Assembly (NCBI GenBank): GCA_964486145.1
Contig: CAZAMT010000008.1
Location: forward strand, 1 to 38,554
DNA from: CAZAMT01 sp964486145
GTDB lineage: Bacteria > Bacteroidota > Bacteroidia > Bacteroidales > JAAAOM01
Length of the DNA: 38,554 nt
Reading direction: 5' to 3'
Both the position numbers and the translations under genes were made by a program. The notes below the pieces were generated by a model. That model was not told the origin of the DNA and did no database searches. It worked only from the letters and a program-made list of their open reading frames with translations. Positions 17,830-26,459 of the stretch are shown here, in pieces; positions within the stretch are counted from its first letter, which is position 1; every line of letters begins with the position of its first letter.

Positions 17830-19665
17830 ATGAAAATGAATAAAATAAGCCTTAGCACATCCTCAAATGGTCCGCTGATTGTTAAGAGGTTAAAAAAATT
17901 AACAGAAGCTAATAGTAATATTTTCCCACTTAAAAATCAGACAACTGCACTTTGTCGTTGTGGAAAATCTAAAAGTAAACCTTTTTGCGATGGAACCCAT
18001 GGTAAAATAGATTGGAGCGATAAAAAACAGGCCGGCAGGCAGCCCCGAAAAGTAGATAACTACATTGGAAAAGAACTTACCATTCACGACGATAGAGGAA
18101 TTTGTTCCCATGCCGGATTTTGCACCGATGGCTTACCAAAAGTTTTTCGTATGGGAGTAGAACCCTGGATTGATGCCGATGGCGAAACCGTTGAGAAAAT
18201 AATTGAAACCATAAAAAAATGTCCGTCAGGTGCGCTCAGTTATTCCTTCGACGGCGTAAAATACGATACCTTTTCTGAAATGCCCGATATTAAAATTACC
18301 GAAGACGGCCCTTATTTTGTTACCGGAAGTATTGAATTGCACAATGATGACAAACCCGAAAGCAATGAACATTACGCCCTTTGCCGTTGCGGAAATTCTA
18401 AAAACAAACCTTTTTGCGACGGGCAACATTGGTACACAAAATTTAGAGACGAAGGAAAGGCACAAAATATCGGGCTGAATAATAATGAAAAAGTAGCTGT
18501 AATACAAAAACTGGCACAAACAGGCAAAAGCGAAAATTCTGCCATGTCCACTTTGCGGGAATTTCCGACACTCGACACATTGGTTTTTAAAGGTGCACAA
18601 TTGCACAAAATGCCTTTGAACGAAGATATTGCGGTAAATACCAAAACCATAATCGGCAAGTCGGCCAAACAACCATTAGAACTTAATATGCCGTTTTACG
18701 TTTCGCACATGTCATTTGGTGCGCTTTCTCGCGAATCTAAAATTGCCTTGGCAAAAGGCTCAACTCTGGTCGGAACAGCCACCTGCTCGGGCGAAGGCGG
18801 TTTGCTGCCCGATGAACGCAATGCAGCCCAAAAGTTTATTTACGAACTCGGAACTGCTTCTTTTTCGCACAAAGACGAATCGATAAAACAAGCCGAAGCC
18901 GTTGAAATAAAAATTGGTCAAGGCGTAAAACCCGGATTAGGCGGCCACCTGCCCGGTCACAAAGTTACAGATGAAATCGCCAAAATCAGAGGTCTAAAAA
19001 ACGGCGAAGACAGTATTTCGCCGGGCAGACTTTCAGGCTTAGAAGATTTGGACGACTTGAAACAAAAAGTAGCGCATATTCGCGAAATTACCGACGGAAA
19101 ACCCGTTGGAATTAAATTCGCATCGGGACACATTGAGGAAGATATTGAATTTGCGCTCAAAACCAATCCCGATTTTATTACCATCGACTGTCGCGGTGGC
19201 GCAACAGGCTCGTCGCCAAAGTTTTTGAAAGACAATGTGGGAATTCCGCCTGTCTTTGCCATTCGACGTGCCCGAAAATATCTTGACAAAGCTAAAAGCG
19301 ATGTAACGCTTTGTATTACAGGTGGATTTCGCACAAGTGCCGACATTGCAAAAGCCATTGCTCTGGGTGCAGATGCCGTTGCGCTTGCCACAGCTTCGCT
19401 GATATCAATAGGCTGCATACAGGCAAGGGTTTGTCATACAGGGACTTGTCCGGCAGGTATTGCTACGCAAAATGAACAATTGCGAGAACTTTTCGATACC
19501 GAAAAAGGAGTAAAGGGTTTCGTAAACTTTTATACAGCAACTAACAACGAACTCAAAGTTTTCGCTCGCACAAACGGCGTAAACGATATTCATAAATTAA
19601 CCGTGGATGATGTAGTTACTGATAATTCGGTGGTTGCAGAATTTACGGATATTAAACACGTTTAA
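17830..19665 (+). CDS. CDGSH / Fer4_19-like / CDGSH arm fused to glutamate-synthase FMN domain
   Basis: A 611-residue multi-cluster flavoprotein. CDGSH-1 (C42, C44, C53, H57) should bind [2Fe-2S]. A divergent ferredoxin-like Fer4_19 segment follows, with C92, C98 and C131 (ICSHAGFC, then KKCPSGALSYS). CDGSH-2 has C185, C187, C196 and H200. Residues about 285-590 are the FMN-binding synthase domain of glutamate synthase (YVSHMSFGALS, SGEGGLLPDE, GQGVKPGLGGHLPG, ISPGRLSGLEDL, CRGGATGSSPKF, ITGGFRTSADIAKAIALGADAV). The [3Fe-4S] motif C529-x5-C535-x4-C540 is intact (IGCIQARVCHTGTCPAGIATQ). There is no glutaminase domain, so it is not an ordinary GOGAT large subunit. It has no signal peptide and is probably cytoplasmic. 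It begins a tight four-gene operon 48 bp after GH65; the next gene carries the same N-terminal arm. Substrate unknown. Confidence 0.9.
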   Translation: MKMNKISLSTSSNGPLIVKRLKKLTEANSNIFPLKNQTTALCRCGKSKSKPFCDGTHGKIDWSDKKQAGRQPRKVDNYIGKELTIHDDRGICSHAGFCTDGLPKVFRMGVEPWIDADGETVEKIIETIKKCPSGALSYSFDGVKYDTFSEMPDIKITEDGPYFVTGSIELHNDDKPESNEHYALCRCGNSKNKPFCDGQHWYTKFRDEGKAQNIGLNNNEKVAVIQKLAQTGKSENSAMSTLREFPTLDTLVFKGAQLHKMPLNEDIAVNTKTIIGKSAKQPLELNMPFYVSHMSFGALSRESKIALAKGSTLVGTATCSGEGGLLPDERNAAQKFIYELGTASFSHKDESIKQAEAVEIKIGQGVKPGLGGHLPGHKVTDEIAKIRGLKNGEDSISPGRLSGLEDLDDLKQKVAHIREITDGKPVGIKFASGHIEEDIEFALKTNPDFITIDCRGGATGSSPKFLKDNVGIPPVFAIRRARKYLDKAKSDVTLCITGGFRTSADIAKAIALGADAVALATASLISIGCIQARVCHTGTCPAGIATQNEQLRELFDTEKGVKGFVNFYTATNNELKVFARTNGVNDIHKLTVDDVVTDNSVVAEFTDIKHV

Positions 19666-19695
19666 GTTTTACAATAGAGTTAAAATGTATTTAAA

Positions 19696-22293
19696 ATGAA
19701 AAAAAAAATAACAATAAAGCCCTTTAAAAACGGGCCTTTACAGGTTAAAAATCTTGAAAAGTTCACCAATTCAAGAAGCGAAAGTATCGAAACCAAATCG
19801 ACAATGGCTTTATGCCGCTGTGGTGCTTCCAAAAACAAACCTTTTTGCGACGGTACGCATGTTTCAATCGGATTTACCGATAAAAAATCCGATGAACGTG
19901 TACCCGACAAAAAAGATACATACAACGGAAAGTCAATCACAATACATGATAATCGCGGAATATGTTCACATGCCGGATTCTGCACCGATAATTTGCCCGG
20001 TGTTTTTCGTATGGGTACAGAGCCTTGGATTGACCCCGAAGGTGACGATAAGGAAGAAATCAAGCGAATTATTAAGATGTGTCCCTCTGGTGCACTTTCG
20101 TATTCTGAAAATGATACGGAAACCAACGAATTTTTTGATGCTGAAGAAATCCACATTTCTAAAAATGGTCCATATTACGTTCGTGGTGGTGTTAAAATAG
20201 AAGATACTGATTTGGGCGATAATGTCTCAACCGAACATTACACGCTATGCCGTTGTGGACATTCGGGCAATAAACCCCGTTGCGATGGTGCCCACTGGTA
20301 CGCTGCTTTCAAAGACGATGAAGCAAAAACCATTTCGGCAGCAGCCCGAAAAAGTGAAAGCAAAGAACCGGAATGGGTTAAGGTAGCTGAGATTGATGAG
20401 TTGCAGGAAGGCAAAAGCAAAAAACTGAGTTTGTTCAATCAACAAATTCTTTTATCGCGCTTAGACGATAATTATGGTGCAATTGAAGGAATTTGCTCGC
20501 ATCAGGGCGGACCTATAATTGACGCGAAAATTGAAGATGGTGTAATTCGTTGTCCATGGCATGGCCATCCGTTTAATCCACTAAATGGCAAATCACTGGG
20601 GCACGATGCTAACCTTAAATCATACAAAATCGAAATCCGTGATGACGGTATTTATTTGGAAATTGCCCCGCCCAAAAAATCAGCATGGACAGTAAGCCAT
20701 GTGATTGCAGAAACGCTTGTTAACTGGGGAGTAAAACATGTTTTTGGTATGGTCGGTCATTCCAACCTGGGCATGGCCGAAGCATTTCGTGAACAGGAAG
20801 TAAAAGGCAATATAAAATACATTGGTATCCGTCATGAGGGTGCAGCGGCTTTTGCAGCTTCAGCCTATTCAAAAATATCAGGTAAGCCTGCTGTTTGCTT
20901 TTCCATTGCCGGCCCCGGCGCTACCAATTTGCTCACAGGCTTGTGGGATGCGCATGTTGACCGCACACCTGTTTTGGCTATTACCGGACAGGTGCAAACT
21001 CAATTTTTCGGTCCCGGCTCGTTTCAGGAAATCGACCTGCACGAAGCTTTTCAGGCTGTTGCACCATTTAGCAAAATTGTATTGCCCGAGAGCAAACATG
21101 CCGAATTAGCCTCTTTGGCTATGAAAAATGCTTTGGTTAACCGAAATGTTTCACATTTAATTGTTCCCGACGATGTGCAAACCATTGATGCCGGAGACCA
21201 AGCACCCGGCGAACCCGAAGGGAGATTGGCCAATAATCAGATTACTCCTCCGGAAAATGCAGTTAATATGGCCATGTACCGAATTTGGAAATCACGAAAA
21301 CCTGCAATTATTGTTGGCTATGGCGCACGGGGAAATATGCCGGAAATTATTGAATTTGCCGAAAAACTAAAAGCTCCTGTTTTAACAACCTTTAAAGCCA
21401 AAGGGCAAATCCCGGATGAACATCCTTTGGCTGTTGGAGTACTCGGTAAAAGCGGAACACCAGTTTCTGCTCACTATATGAATACTGCCGATTTGCTTAT
21501 TGTATTTGCCGCATCGTTTTCTCAACATACCGGAATAGATAATACTAAACCTATTATTCAGGTAGATAACGAGCAAATGGCACTGGCTAAATTTCATGCT
21601 GTTGACAACCCGGTTTGGGGCGATGTGGGTATTACCGCGAAACTTTTTAGCGAAAAATTAGCTGATTATTCACAATCAAAAATAGCAACAGAACAGATTT
21701 TAGCTCGCAAAATCGATTGGCGAAACAAAAAAGCCGAAATGGCAAAAGAGGATAACCAGAATGGTGTGAATTCGGTTTATGTGTTTAATGAACTGAGTCG
21801 TCTTTTGCCCGAAAACGCAATTATTGGTTTAGATGTTGGCAATAATACCTATTCGTTTGGACGCTATTTTGAATCGAAAAACCAACGTGTCATTCTTTCC
21901 GGCTATCTCGGAAGTATTGGTTTTGGTTTTCCGGCAGCAATGGGGGCATATTTTGCCATGCCCGGTAAGCCAATCGTATCTATCAGCGGAGATGGTGGGT
22001 TCGGGCAGTATATGGCCGAATTTAATACGGCTGTTTTACACAAAATGAATATCACGCATATTCTGATAAACAACAATGAATTGGGGAAAATATCCAAAGA
22101 GCAGCGCGACGAAAAGTTATCCGTGTGGCAAACTGGTTTAAGCAATCCCAATTTTGCAGAATATGCCAAACAATGTGGTGGTATGGGAATTAGAATTACA
22201 AAAAACGAAGAATTGGAAAGTGCGTTGCAAAAAGCATTGCAATACAACGGCCCAGCAATCGTGGAAATAATTGGAGACCCGTTATTAACTTAA
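19696..22293 (+). CDS. CDGSH / Fer4_19-like / CDGSH / Rieske arm fused to a ThDP-dependent pyruvate-oxidase-like enzyme
   Basis: An 865-residue fusion. Domains in order are CDGSH-1 (C40, C42, C51, H55), a Fer4_19-like segment (C90, C96, C129) and CDGSH-2 (C185, C187, C196, H200, with KPRCDGAH instead of KPFCDGTH). A Rieske [2Fe-2S] domain follows (about 226-325; C267-S-H269 and C286-PW-H289). The rest is a full ThDP enzyme of the acetolactate synthase / pyruvate oxidase group (about 330-865). ThDP residues are present: E381 in IRHEGAAAF, and the diphosphate motif G765-D-G767 with N792-N793 24 residues later. PGATNLLTGLWDAHVDRTPVLAITG is conserved. The first 200 residues are clearly homologous to the arm of the preceding protein, 30 bp upstream. 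Such iron-sulfur arms on a ThDP enzyme suggest electrons leave 2-oxo-acid oxidation through the clusters. The substrate cannot be assigned. Confidence 0.9.
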   Translation: MKKKITIKPFKNGPLQVKNLEKFTNSRSESIETKSTMALCRCGASKNKPFCDGTHVSIGFTDKKSDERVPDKKDTYNGKSITIHDNRGICSHAGFCTDNLPGVFRMGTEPWIDPEGDDKEEIKRIIKMCPSGALSYSENDTETNEFFDAEEIHISKNGPYYVRGGVKIEDTDLGDNVSTEHYTLCRCGHSGNKPRCDGAHWYAAFKDDEAKTISAAARKSESKEPEWVKVAEIDELQEGKSKKLSLFNQQILLSRLDDNYGAIEGICSHQGGPIIDAKIEDGVIRCPWHGHPFNPLNGKSLGHDANLKSYKIEIRDDGIYLEIAPPKKSAWTVSHVIAETLVNWGVKHVFGMVGHSNLGMAEAFREQEVKGNIKYIGIRHEGAAAFAASAYSKISGKPAVCFSIAGPGATNLLTGLWDAHVDRTPVLAITGQVQTQFFGPGSFQEIDLHEAFQAVAPFSKIVLPESKHAELASLAMKNALVNRNVSHLIVPDDVQTIDAGDQAPGEPEGRLANNQITPPENAVNMAMYRIWKSRKPAIIVGYGARGNMPEIIEFAEKLKAPVLTTFKAKGQIPDEHPLAVGVLGKSGTPVSAHYMNTADLLIVFAASFSQHTGIDNTKPIIQVDNEQMALAKFHAVDNPVWGDVGITAKLFSEKLADYSQSKIATEQILARKIDWRNKKAEMAKEDNQNGVNSVYVFNELSRLLPENAIIGLDVGNNTYSFGRYFESKNQRVILSGYLGSIGFGFPAAMGAYFAMPGKPIVSISGDGGFGQYMAEFNTAVLHKMNITHILINNNELGKISKEQRDEKLSVWQTGLSNPNFAEYAKQCGGMGIRITKNEELESALQKALQYNGPAIVEIIGDPLLT

Positions 22294-22361
22294 CTCACCT
22301 GTAAAAATGCTGTCAGGATTTCATTTTTTAACGACTGTATAAATACGATTAAAATTATTAT

Positions 22362-23735
22362 ATGAAGAATTACGATGCCATTATAATTGGTTCAGGGCAG
22401 GCAGGAACACCTTTAGTTTTTAAATATGCTTCTGCTAAAAAGAAAGTGGCTTTTATTGAAAAACAACATTTTGGCGGTACTTGCTTAAATGTTGGTTGTA
22501 CCCCTACAAAAGCCTATGTAGCTAGTGCAAAGAGGATTTTTGATGCGAAAAATGCCAATAAATTAGGGATTGATGTGCCGAAAGGAATTAAAGCTAATTT
22601 AAAAGAAATTAAGGATAGAAAAGATGCTTTAATTCTAAAATCAGTTAATGGTCTTACTACCGCACTTGAGAATAATAAGTATATTGATTTATATAGAGGG
22701 AAAGCGAGTTTTTCTGCCGACAAAATAATAGAAATAAATGGTGAAAGTATTACTGCTGAAAAAATATTTATTAATGTTGGTGGTCGCCCTATAAAACCTA
22801 AAGAATTTGAGAATGTAAATTATTTAACAAATCAGGAGATTCTTAATCTGACAGAAATTCCTGAACATTTGCTAATTGTTGGGGGCAGCTATATAGGTTT
22901 GGAATTTGGTCAAATGTTTAAGCGTTTTGGAAGCAAAGTAACCATAGTTGAGAGAGGTGAACAATTAATTGCAAAAGAAGATGAAGATGTTTCTCAAAAT
23001 ATTAAAGAAATAATGGAAAAAGAAGGCGTTGAGTTTAGAATGAATGCCGAATGTATAGGAGCAACACAAGAGACTTCGGGTCAAATAAGGCTTAAGTTAG
23101 ACTGTAGCAACGGTGCCAATGAAATTATGGGAAGCCATCTTTTACTTGCTGTTGGGCGTGTTCCTAATACAGATTTGCTTCATCTTGAATCAACAGGAAT
23201 TTTGACTGATAAAAGAGGTTATATTGAAGTAAATGATAAACTTGAAACCAGTATTGAAGGCGTTCACGCTTTGGGCGACTGCAACGGAAAAGGTGCTTTT
23301 ACCCACACTGCATACAATGATTTTGAAATTGTGTTTGCCAATTTATTCGGTAAAGGGGAAAGGAAAATTTCTGACAGGATATTAACCTACGGCTTATTTA
23401 TTGACCCGCCTTTGGGCCGGGCAGGTATGACGCTTTCTCAAGCTAAGAAAAAGGTTAAAAATGTTAAGGTAGCCGACTATAAAATGACCGATGTTGCCAG
23501 AGCGCGTGAGAGAGGCGAAACTGATGGTTTTATGCGTATTGTAATTGATGGCGATAACAATAAAATTCTTGGAACTTCTATGCTGGGAATAGGAGGAGAT
23601 GAACTTGCAGCAAGTATTTTAAATGTAATGTATGCAGATAAACCCTACAATCTAATCCGTGATTCTGTTCAAATTCACCCAACAGTAGCTGAGCTTATTC
23701 CTACGATGCTGGGAAATGTAAAAGAAATTAAATAA
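22362..23735 (+). CDS. FAD-dependent pyridine nucleotide-disulfide oxidoreductase (MerA/Lpd-like)
   Basis: A 457-residue class I flavoprotein disulfide reductase. It shows the FAD motif IIIGSGQAGTP (GxGxxG at 10-15), the redox pair C41/C46 in GGTCLNVGCTPTK, and an NAD(P)H Rossmann motif IVGGSYIGLEFG. A second FAD motif includes GVHALGDCNGKGAFTH, and the dimer interface carries the catalytic pair H439/E444 in HPTVAELIPT. It resembles the MerA-like branch but lacks an N-terminal heavy-metal domain and the C-terminal Cys pair, so mercury reduction is not supported. The gene lies 68 bp after the ThDP fusion and 2 bp before the TauE gene. In this operon it could pass electrons between NAD(P)H and the iron-sulfur proteins, or regenerate a thiol or lipoyl-type partner. 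Confidence 0.88.
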   Translation: MKNYDAIIIGSGQAGTPLVFKYASAKKKVAFIEKQHFGGTCLNVGCTPTKAYVASAKRIFDAKNANKLGIDVPKGIKANLKEIKDRKDALILKSVNGLTTALENNKYIDLYRGKASFSADKIIEINGESITAEKIFINVGGRPIKPKEFENVNYLTNQEILNLTEIPEHLLIVGGSYIGLEFGQMFKRFGSKVTIVERGEQLIAKEDEDVSQNIKEIMEKEGVEFRMNAECIGATQETSGQIRLKLDCSNGANEIMGSHLLLAVGRVPNTDLLHLESTGILTDKRGYIEVNDKLETSIEGVHALGDCNGKGAFTHTAYNDFEIVFANLFGKGERKISDRILTYGLFIDPPLGRAGMTLSQAKKKVKNVKVADYKMTDVARARERGETDGFMRIVIDGDNNKILGTSMLGIGGDELAASILNVMYADKPYNLIRDSVQIHPTVAELIPTMLGNVKEIK

Positions 23736-23737
23736 TT

Positions 23738-24598
23738 ATGGAACTTACTATTGAATTCTGGTATTTGTTACCAATATCTATCATAATTGCCACCATTGCT
23801 ATGTCGAGTGGTGTGGGTGGAGCAGTATTTTTTTCTCCACTATTCATAATTGCTTTAGGTCTGGAACCTAAAGTTGCAGTGGGTGCTGCACTGGCAACTG
23901 AATTTTTTGGATTTACATCAGGTGTAGTAGCTTATGCTCGATCCAAATTAATTGATTATAAATTGGCGCTTAACTTACTGATTTATTCAGTGCCATTGGC
24001 AATACTCGGCACCATTTATAGCGATGCTATACCGCCTTTAATTTTGAAAGCTTTTTTTGCTGCAGGCTTATTATTTATAGGCTTTCAACTGTATAATTCA
24101 TGGAGAAAAGAAGAACGCCAAAAAAAAGAATTGGAACGCATTAAAGAATTTAGTGATAATTATGAAAGCGAACTAACCGACAGCAATGGCAAAACATACC
24201 ATTATACAGTTTGTAACCGAAATATGGGTCGTTCGTTTGCCGCAATTGGCGGGGCTTTTGTAGGGATGATTTCTGTCGGGCTTGCCGAATTGCAGGAATA
24301 CCACCTTGTAGCACGCTGTAAAGTACCACCACCGGTAGCAGTAGGTACTTCCGTATTTGTTGTTGTTATTACAGTTTTGGTGGCTTCAACAGGCCATTTT
24401 ATCTCATTTTTTAATGAAGGTCCCGAAACATTTAACAAGGTTTTAAACCTCATTATTTTCACCGGTCCCGGCGTTATTATCGGAGGACAAATTGGAGCTA
24501 AACTGCAAAGCAAAATGCCCGAAGATAAAATGAAAATTGGAATAGCAGGTCTTTTTGCAGCAATTGGAGTTTTTATGATGATAACATTGGTAAATTAA
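23738..24598 (+). CDS. TauE/SafE-family membrane exporter
   Basis: A 286-residue inner-membrane protein with about 8 hydrophobic segments in two halves. The family signature glycines are visible in MSSGVGGAVFFSPLFIIALG and in the second-half GGAFVGMISVGLAELQEYHL. A long hydrophilic loop (about 118-168, with many K, E and D) splits the halves and ends at the conserved-looking TVCNRNMGRSFAA. TauE/SafE proteins export sulfite, sulfonates or other small anions. It is the last gene of the four-gene operon, starting 2 bp after the flavoprotein stop, so it most likely exports a product of, or protects, that pathway. The transported anion is not readable from sequence. Confidence 0.87.
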   Translation: MELTIEFWYLLPISIIIATIAMSSGVGGAVFFSPLFIIALGLEPKVAVGAALATEFFGFTSGVVAYARSKLIDYKLALNLLIYSVPLAILGTIYSDAIPPLILKAFFAAGLLFIGFQLYNSWRKEERQKKELERIKEFSDNYESELTDSNGKTYHYTVCNRNMGRSFAAIGGAFVGMISVGLAELQEYHLVARCKVPPPVAVGTSVFVVVITVLVASTGHFISFFNEGPETFNKVLNLIIFTGPGVIIGGQIGAKLQSKMPEDKMKIGIAGLFAAIGVFMMITLVN

Positions 24599-24944
24599 AT
24601 TGTGTTTTATAAAATGGTATTTAACCTGCCCTATTCATAATTTATAATATTAATTTATGAACCGAGAACAACTTGAACCGATTTATCGGGGAAGGACTGC
24701 CTGCCCGATATTTTTTCGGGGAGCTCAACGAAGTTAATTAATAAGGCTAAGCACCATTTAAAAGAATGATACAGTGAATTATTTTTCACACTATTCGTGG
24801 AAATAATACACGAGGAGTTTAACACTTTGCTCCCAGCGATGTATGTTGTCCCTTGATAATCAATAAAATTTATTGCATTCTGATGTATATTTTTTTATGG
24901 TGCAATACTTGTATATTTTAATTTAATCAGAAAACCAATGAATT
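24599..24944. other. Intergenic region with repeat element
   Basis: This 346-bp region has no convincing gene. A 26-codon ORF starting MNREQLEPIYRG (24658) coincides with the dispersed repeat listed separately. No strong terminator follows the TauE gene, and no clear TAnnTTTG promoter was found before the aldo/keto reductase. Confidence 0.5.
24651..24732. repeat. Dispersed repeat copy 1, with two small hairpins
   Basis: 24651-24682 matches 38517-38548 at 27 of 32 positions in the same orientation. It is followed by CCGA-TTTA-TCGG (24678-24689) and CCCGA-TATTTTTT-CGGG (hairpin, 24704-24721). The segment CCCGATATTTTT is also present in the copy at the right edge of the window. This may be a dispersed intergenic repeat family. 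Confidence 0.5.
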
Positions 24945-25739
24945 ATGAATTCAGAAAAAGATGTAGCAATGTTAAGACCTACTACAAAACTGGAGCAAAT
25001 TATACCGGTAATAGGATTTGGAACATGGGAAATTACCGGAAGAACCTGTACGGATAGTGTTCAAAACGCTCTTGATATCGGTTACAGGCATATTGACACT
25101 GCCCAAATGTACCAGAATGAAGAGGAGGTAGGTAACGGAATAAAGAGGAGTAAAGTAAAGAGGGAGGATATTTTTGTTACCACTAAAATTGCTACCAGCC
25201 ACCTTGAACCTGATCTTATAAAAAGTACAACAAATGAAAGTCTTCATCGATTAGATATGGATTTTGTGGATTTGTTATTGATACACTGGCCAGTATCTGG
25301 TATGGATCTGAAGGCGTGTCTTGAAACCATGTTTGAATTGAAAGATAAAGGAAAAATAAAGCATGTTGGGGTAAGTAATTTCAATCCACAACTTTTTAAA
25401 AAGGCATTGGATATTGGGCCGGTGGTCAATAACCAGGTGAAATTTAGCATGCATGAAAAGCAATTTGAAAACCTTGAAATTGCCAGGCAACGAGATGTAA
25501 CTATCACTGCATATAGTCCGCTTGAAAGGGGAAGTATTACCAGCGATGATGTTTTATCAGGTATTGGTAAAAAATACAACAAATCCGCCTCACAAGTAGA
25601 ACTTCGGTGGTTAATTCAATTAGGAAATGTTTCAGTGATACCAAAGGCTGCGAGTGAAAATCATCGGATTGATAACTTGAATATTTTCGATTTTGAGCTT
25701 TCCGATGAAGACATGGAAAGAATCCGGCAATTGGGATAA
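24945..25739 (+). CDS. Aldo/keto reductase
   Basis: A 264-residue NAD(P)H-dependent reductase of carbonyl compounds with the usual (beta/alpha)8 fold. The catalytic tetrad is in place: D51 in YRHIDTAQ, Y56, K81 in VTTKI and H114 in LLIHWP. Other family marks are IGFGTWEI, GKIKHVGVSNF, NNQVKFSMHE, ITAYSPLERG and VSVIPKAASENHRIDNL. It is slightly short (most are 270-280 residues) because the C-terminal loop ends at ERIRQLG. It is followed without a gap by the isoaspartate methyltransferase region, so the two are probably cotranscribed. Substrate unknown. Confidence 0.92.
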   Translation: MNSEKDVAMLRPTTKLEQIIPVIGFGTWEITGRTCTDSVQNALDIGYRHIDTAQMYQNEEEVGNGIKRSKVKREDIFVTTKIATSHLEPDLIKSTTNESLHRLDMDFVDLLLIHWPVSGMDLKACLETMFELKDKGKIKHVGVSNFNPQLFKKALDIGPVVNNQVKFSMHEKQFENLEIARQRDVTITAYSPLERGSITSDDVLSGIGKKYNKSASQVELRWLIQLGNVSVIPKAASENHRIDNLNIFDFELSDEDMERIRQLG

Positions 25740-25829
25740 ATGACAATATCTCCAGGTTCAGGATGGATGCGGAATGATCCTTCCAGAATCATAGAAAATA
25801 ATAAACATTTTAAATACATTAATTCAATA

Positions 25830-26456
25830 ATGACTACAAAAGAAGATATGATAATGAGACAACTCCAGGGTAGAGATATATCTGACCCTGATGTGATCGA
25901 TGCCATGCGCAATATCGATCGTGAAAACTTTATTCCTGAAAACATGCAACAACATGCATATGATGACGGACCATTGCCCATAGGCAGGGGGCAAACCATC
26001 AGTCAACCGTACATTGTTGCTTATATGGCCCAGTTACTTGATTTGGAAAAAAGTCACATCGTTCTTGAGGTCGGTACAGGCTGCGGCTATAACGCTGCAG
26101 TGCTTTCAAAAATTGTTTCACATGTTTATAGCATTGAAATTATTGAATGGCTGGCAGATTTTGCTCAGAAAAACCTTAAAAAAGCTTCCGTAAGTAATGT
26201 TACTGCTCGTTTCGGTGACGGATATAAAGGTTGGCCTGAGAATGCGCCATTTGATCGCATGATGCTTACTGCAGCAGCGCCAAAAATTCCTGAACCTTTA
26301 AAAGAACAATTAAAAATAGGAGGGAAAATACTTGCTCCTGTAAACAATGCATTCCAAAAACTAATGTTACTTGAAAAGAAATCGCAGCATGAGTTTGAAG
26401 AGGAAAAGCTTATTCCCGTTCGGTTTGTACCCATGACAGGTGAAATTAAAAAATAA
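25830..26456 (+). CDS. pcm: Protein-L-isoaspartate O-methyltransferase
   Basis: SAM-dependent methyltransferase that repairs isoaspartyl residues in aged proteins. The family sequence runs from MIMRQLQGRDISDPDVIDAMR and PLPIGRGQTISQPYIVAYMAQLL, through the SAM motif VLEVGTGCGYNAAVLSKIV, VYSIEII, GDGYKGWPENAPFDRMMLTAAAPKIPEPLKEQL and GGKILAPV, to PVRFVPMTG. An in-frame ATG at 25740 touches the stop of the aldo/keto reductase and would add 30 residues (MTISPGSGWMRN...) with no counterpart in the family as I know it. I therefore prefer the ATG at 25830 (MTTKEDMIMRQL). The downstream gene begins 3 bp after the stop. Confidence 0.92.
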   Translation: MTTKEDMIMRQLQGRDISDPDVIDAMRNIDRENFIPENMQQHAYDDGPLPIGRGQTISQPYIVAYMAQLLDLEKSHIVLEVGTGCGYNAAVLSKIVSHVYSIEIIEWLADFAQKNLKKASVSNVTARFGDGYKGWPENAPFDRMMLTAAAPKIPEPLKEQLKIGGKILAPVNNAFQKLMLLEKKSQHEFEEEKLIPVRFVPMTGEIKK

Positions 26457-26459
26457 CAA

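Noticed and set aside
18226..18672. Long antisense open frames inside the iron-sulfur operon (also 18957-19418, 19680-20156 and 21903-22247)
   Set aside because: They mirror strongly conserved coding sequence on the plus strand and show no family motifs of their own.
17830..19665. Calling this gene the glutamate synthase large subunit (gltB)
   Set aside because: Only the FMN / 3Fe-4S synthase domain is present; the N-terminal glutaminase and C-terminal gxGxG domains are missing and CDGSH modules replace them.
19696..22293. Calling this gene acetolactate synthase (ilvB) or sulfoacetaldehyde acetyltransferase (xsc)
   Set aside because: There are no branched-chain amino-acid genes, no IlvN subunit and no phosphotransacetylase nearby, and I cannot see residues that would separate these from pyruvate oxidase.
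22362..23735. Mercuric reductase (merA)
   Set aside because: No heavy-metal-associated domain, no C-terminal Cys pair and no merR/merT neighbours; only the general class I disulfide reductase features are present.
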